Shown piece by piece: positions 3,942-5,077 of a DNA stretch of 5,077 nt. The stretch lies in assembly GCA_965365445.1 (NCBI GenBank), contig CBDUBS010000246.1:1-5077 (forward strand). The letters run 5' to 3'. Position numbers and translations under genes: made by a program. Within the stretch, counting starts at the first letter, position 1. Every line of letters begins with the position of its first letter. The notes beneath the pieces were generated by a model. It did no database searches. It was not told the DNA's origin and saw nothing but the letters and a program-made list of their open reading frames with translations. This DNA is from CBDUBS01 sp965365445. Its GTDB lineage: Bacteria; Bacteroidota; Rhodothermia; Rhodothermales; DASSAV01.

Positions 3942-5077
3942 ATGTGTACCCGCGTTTCTTTCGGCCGGAAGGCCGCACCGGTTCATGCCGCTCTGTTTTT
4001 CGTAATGCTCCTCGGGTGTTTCGCCCGGCCCGCCCTGGCCGCCGGCGAAGGGCCGGCAAACGGTCCTTCGCTAGCCGACGCCCTGCTCCCGGACGGCCGC
4101 TTCCGCCCCGGTACGGAGGGCAGCTTCTCGCCGGAGGGCTACCGGCTCGCGCTCGACCCGAGCGGTGCGCCCCGGTTTCTGCCGGCGGGGGCGGGCTGGG
4201 AGGCCGGGTATGCCGTCACCGGATCGATCATGGCGGTGGTTGCCAACGGAGACGACATCTACATCGGCGGGCTGATTACCAGTATAGGAGGGGTTGCCGT
4301 GAACAACATCGCTCGCTGGAACGGCTCCTCGTGGAGCAACATGAGCGGCGGGGTAAACGGCCAGGTGTATGCGCTGGCCATGCGGGACAATAACTACCTG
4401 CTCGTAGGCGGCAATTTTTCCTCAGCCGGGAGTGTGAATCAACCCAACCTCGTGCTGTACGACAGCTACAGGAATGAATGGTTGAGCACCCCCCACGGGT
4501 CCCCCAACGGGCCGGTGTACGCCCTCGCCTCCGCAGGCAACGGCACAGCGGTGTACGTTGGAGGAAGCTTTACAATCATCGGAGGGTTTGCGCACAGTAA
4601 TGTGGCGCGGTACGACCTGGGCTCCTACTGGACGGTAGGTACGGGGACGAACGGGACGGTAAACGACCTCGCCTGGGACGGCGCCAACCTGTACGCCGCC
4701 GGCTCGTTCAGCAAGGCCGGGGGCAACAATGCCATGAACATCGCGAAGTGGAACGGTATGGCGTGGCAGGCGCTCGGCGACGGACTGAACAACGAGGTGC
4801 TTGACATCCACCTCGACGGCAGCGACCTCTATGCCGCGGGCAGCTTTACGCGGGTCGGCTATTCCGGGGCTACACGCAACAACATTGCCCGGTGGGACGG
4901 CTCGGCGTGGCAGGATATCGGCGGGGGCGTGGACAACAAGGCCCGGGCCATCGTAAAAACGGCCGACGGGGTGTACGTCGCCGGGGATTTCAATTCGGCC
5001 GGCGGGACGAACATCGGCCGCATCGCCAAGTGGAACGGCTCGGCGTGGCAGCAGCTCAGCGGGGGCCTCTACTCCGG
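3942..5077 (+). CDS. Exported beta-propeller-like repeat protein, 3'-truncated by window edge
   Basis: The frame is open from the ATG at 3942 to the right edge: 378 complete codons with no stop. Residues 1-33 form a signal peptide: a basic start with R4, R9 and K10, a hydrophobic core around AALFFVMLLGCFA (16-28), and a signal peptidase I site after ALA at 31-33. LLGC at 23-26 weakly resembles a lipobox. After a linker, at least six repeats of about 46-51 residues start near 106, 153, 204, 250, 296 and 344. Each has the form YVGGSFTxAGG, then NNIARWNGSAW, then a GGGVN-like turn and a hydrophobic strand. This pattern matches bacterial propeller repeats related to delta-60/DUF5122 and Rax2-like families, a match made from memory. 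Glycine, asparagine and aromatic residues dominate. The protein is probably outside the cytoplasm; such proteins in Bacteroidota often end in a type IX secretion sorting domain, which would lie beyond the window. An upstream in-frame GTG (3891) would bury the signal peptide and is not preferred. Function is unknown. Confidence 0.88.
   Translation, partial: MCTRVSFGRKAAPVHAALFFVMLLGCFARPALAAGEGPANGPSLADALLPDGRFRPGTEGSFSPEGYRLALDPSGAPRFLPAGAGWEAGYAVTGSIMAVVANGDDIYIGGLITSIGGVAVNNIARWNGSSWSNMSGGVNGQVYALAMRDNNYLLVGGNFSSAGSVNQPNLVLYDSYRNEWLSTPHGSPNGPVYALASAGNGTAVYVGGSFTIIGGFAHSNVARYDLGSYWTVGTGTNGTVNDLAWDGANLYAAGSFSKAGGNNAMNIAKWNGMAWQALGDGLNNEVLDIHLDGSDLYAAGSFTRVGYSGATRNNIARWDGSAWQDIGGGVDNKARAIVKTADGVYVAGDFNSAGGTNIGRIAKWNGSAWQQLSGGLYS

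Noticed and set aside
3905..4393. Plus-strand 162-residue and minus-strand 129-residue (4422-4811) open frames in the propeller region
   Set aside because: They overlap the propeller reading frame, which has a signal peptide and regular repeats and stays open to the window edge.

Overview
The window is GC-rich, densely coding bacterial DNA broken by two repeat-rich intergenic regions. The genes lack convincing Shine-Dalgarno sequences, the tRNA does not encode its CCA end, and the last gene is an exported beta-propeller protein of a kind common in Bacteroidota/Rhodothermota. Together these suggest a high-GC member of that lineage, but this is inference and no phylogenetic marker is present.

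Layout, left to right. (1) Positions 3-854, plus strand: a Gfo/Idh/MocA-family oxidoreductase missing its N-terminus at the left edge. (2) Positions 867-2024, minus strand: a complete 385-residue Gfo/Idh/MocA oxidoreductase, convergent with the first and 12 bases away. (3) Positions 2025-2448: an intergenic region dominated by a composite palindromic repeat (copy A) that carries three tandem 22-base units. (4) Positions 2449-2907, minus strand: a small single-domain cupin. (5) Positions 2908-3117: a divergent spacer with a strong hairpin and a possible tRNA promoter. (6) Positions 3118-3191, plus strand: tRNA-Asp(GUC), followed by a terminator-like hairpin. (7) Positions 3192-3941: about 750 bases without a credible protein gene. 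It holds palindromes, an array of GTCATCCC half-sites and a second copy of the composite repeat (copy B). (8) Position 3942 to the right edge, plus strand: the first 378 codons of a secreted repeat protein with at least six propeller-like repeats.

The two oxidoreductases and the cupin fit accessory sugar or small-molecule metabolism, but no substrate can be read from the sequence. The most distinctive signal is the repeat family. Copies A and B share a chain of overlapping palindromes whose stems are conserved while the tips differ in length. Both carry exactly three 22-base tandem units. In the last hairpin the 24-base tip is inverted in B relative to A while the flank keeps its orientation. 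I found no CRISPR array, transposase, phage gene or recognisable defence system.
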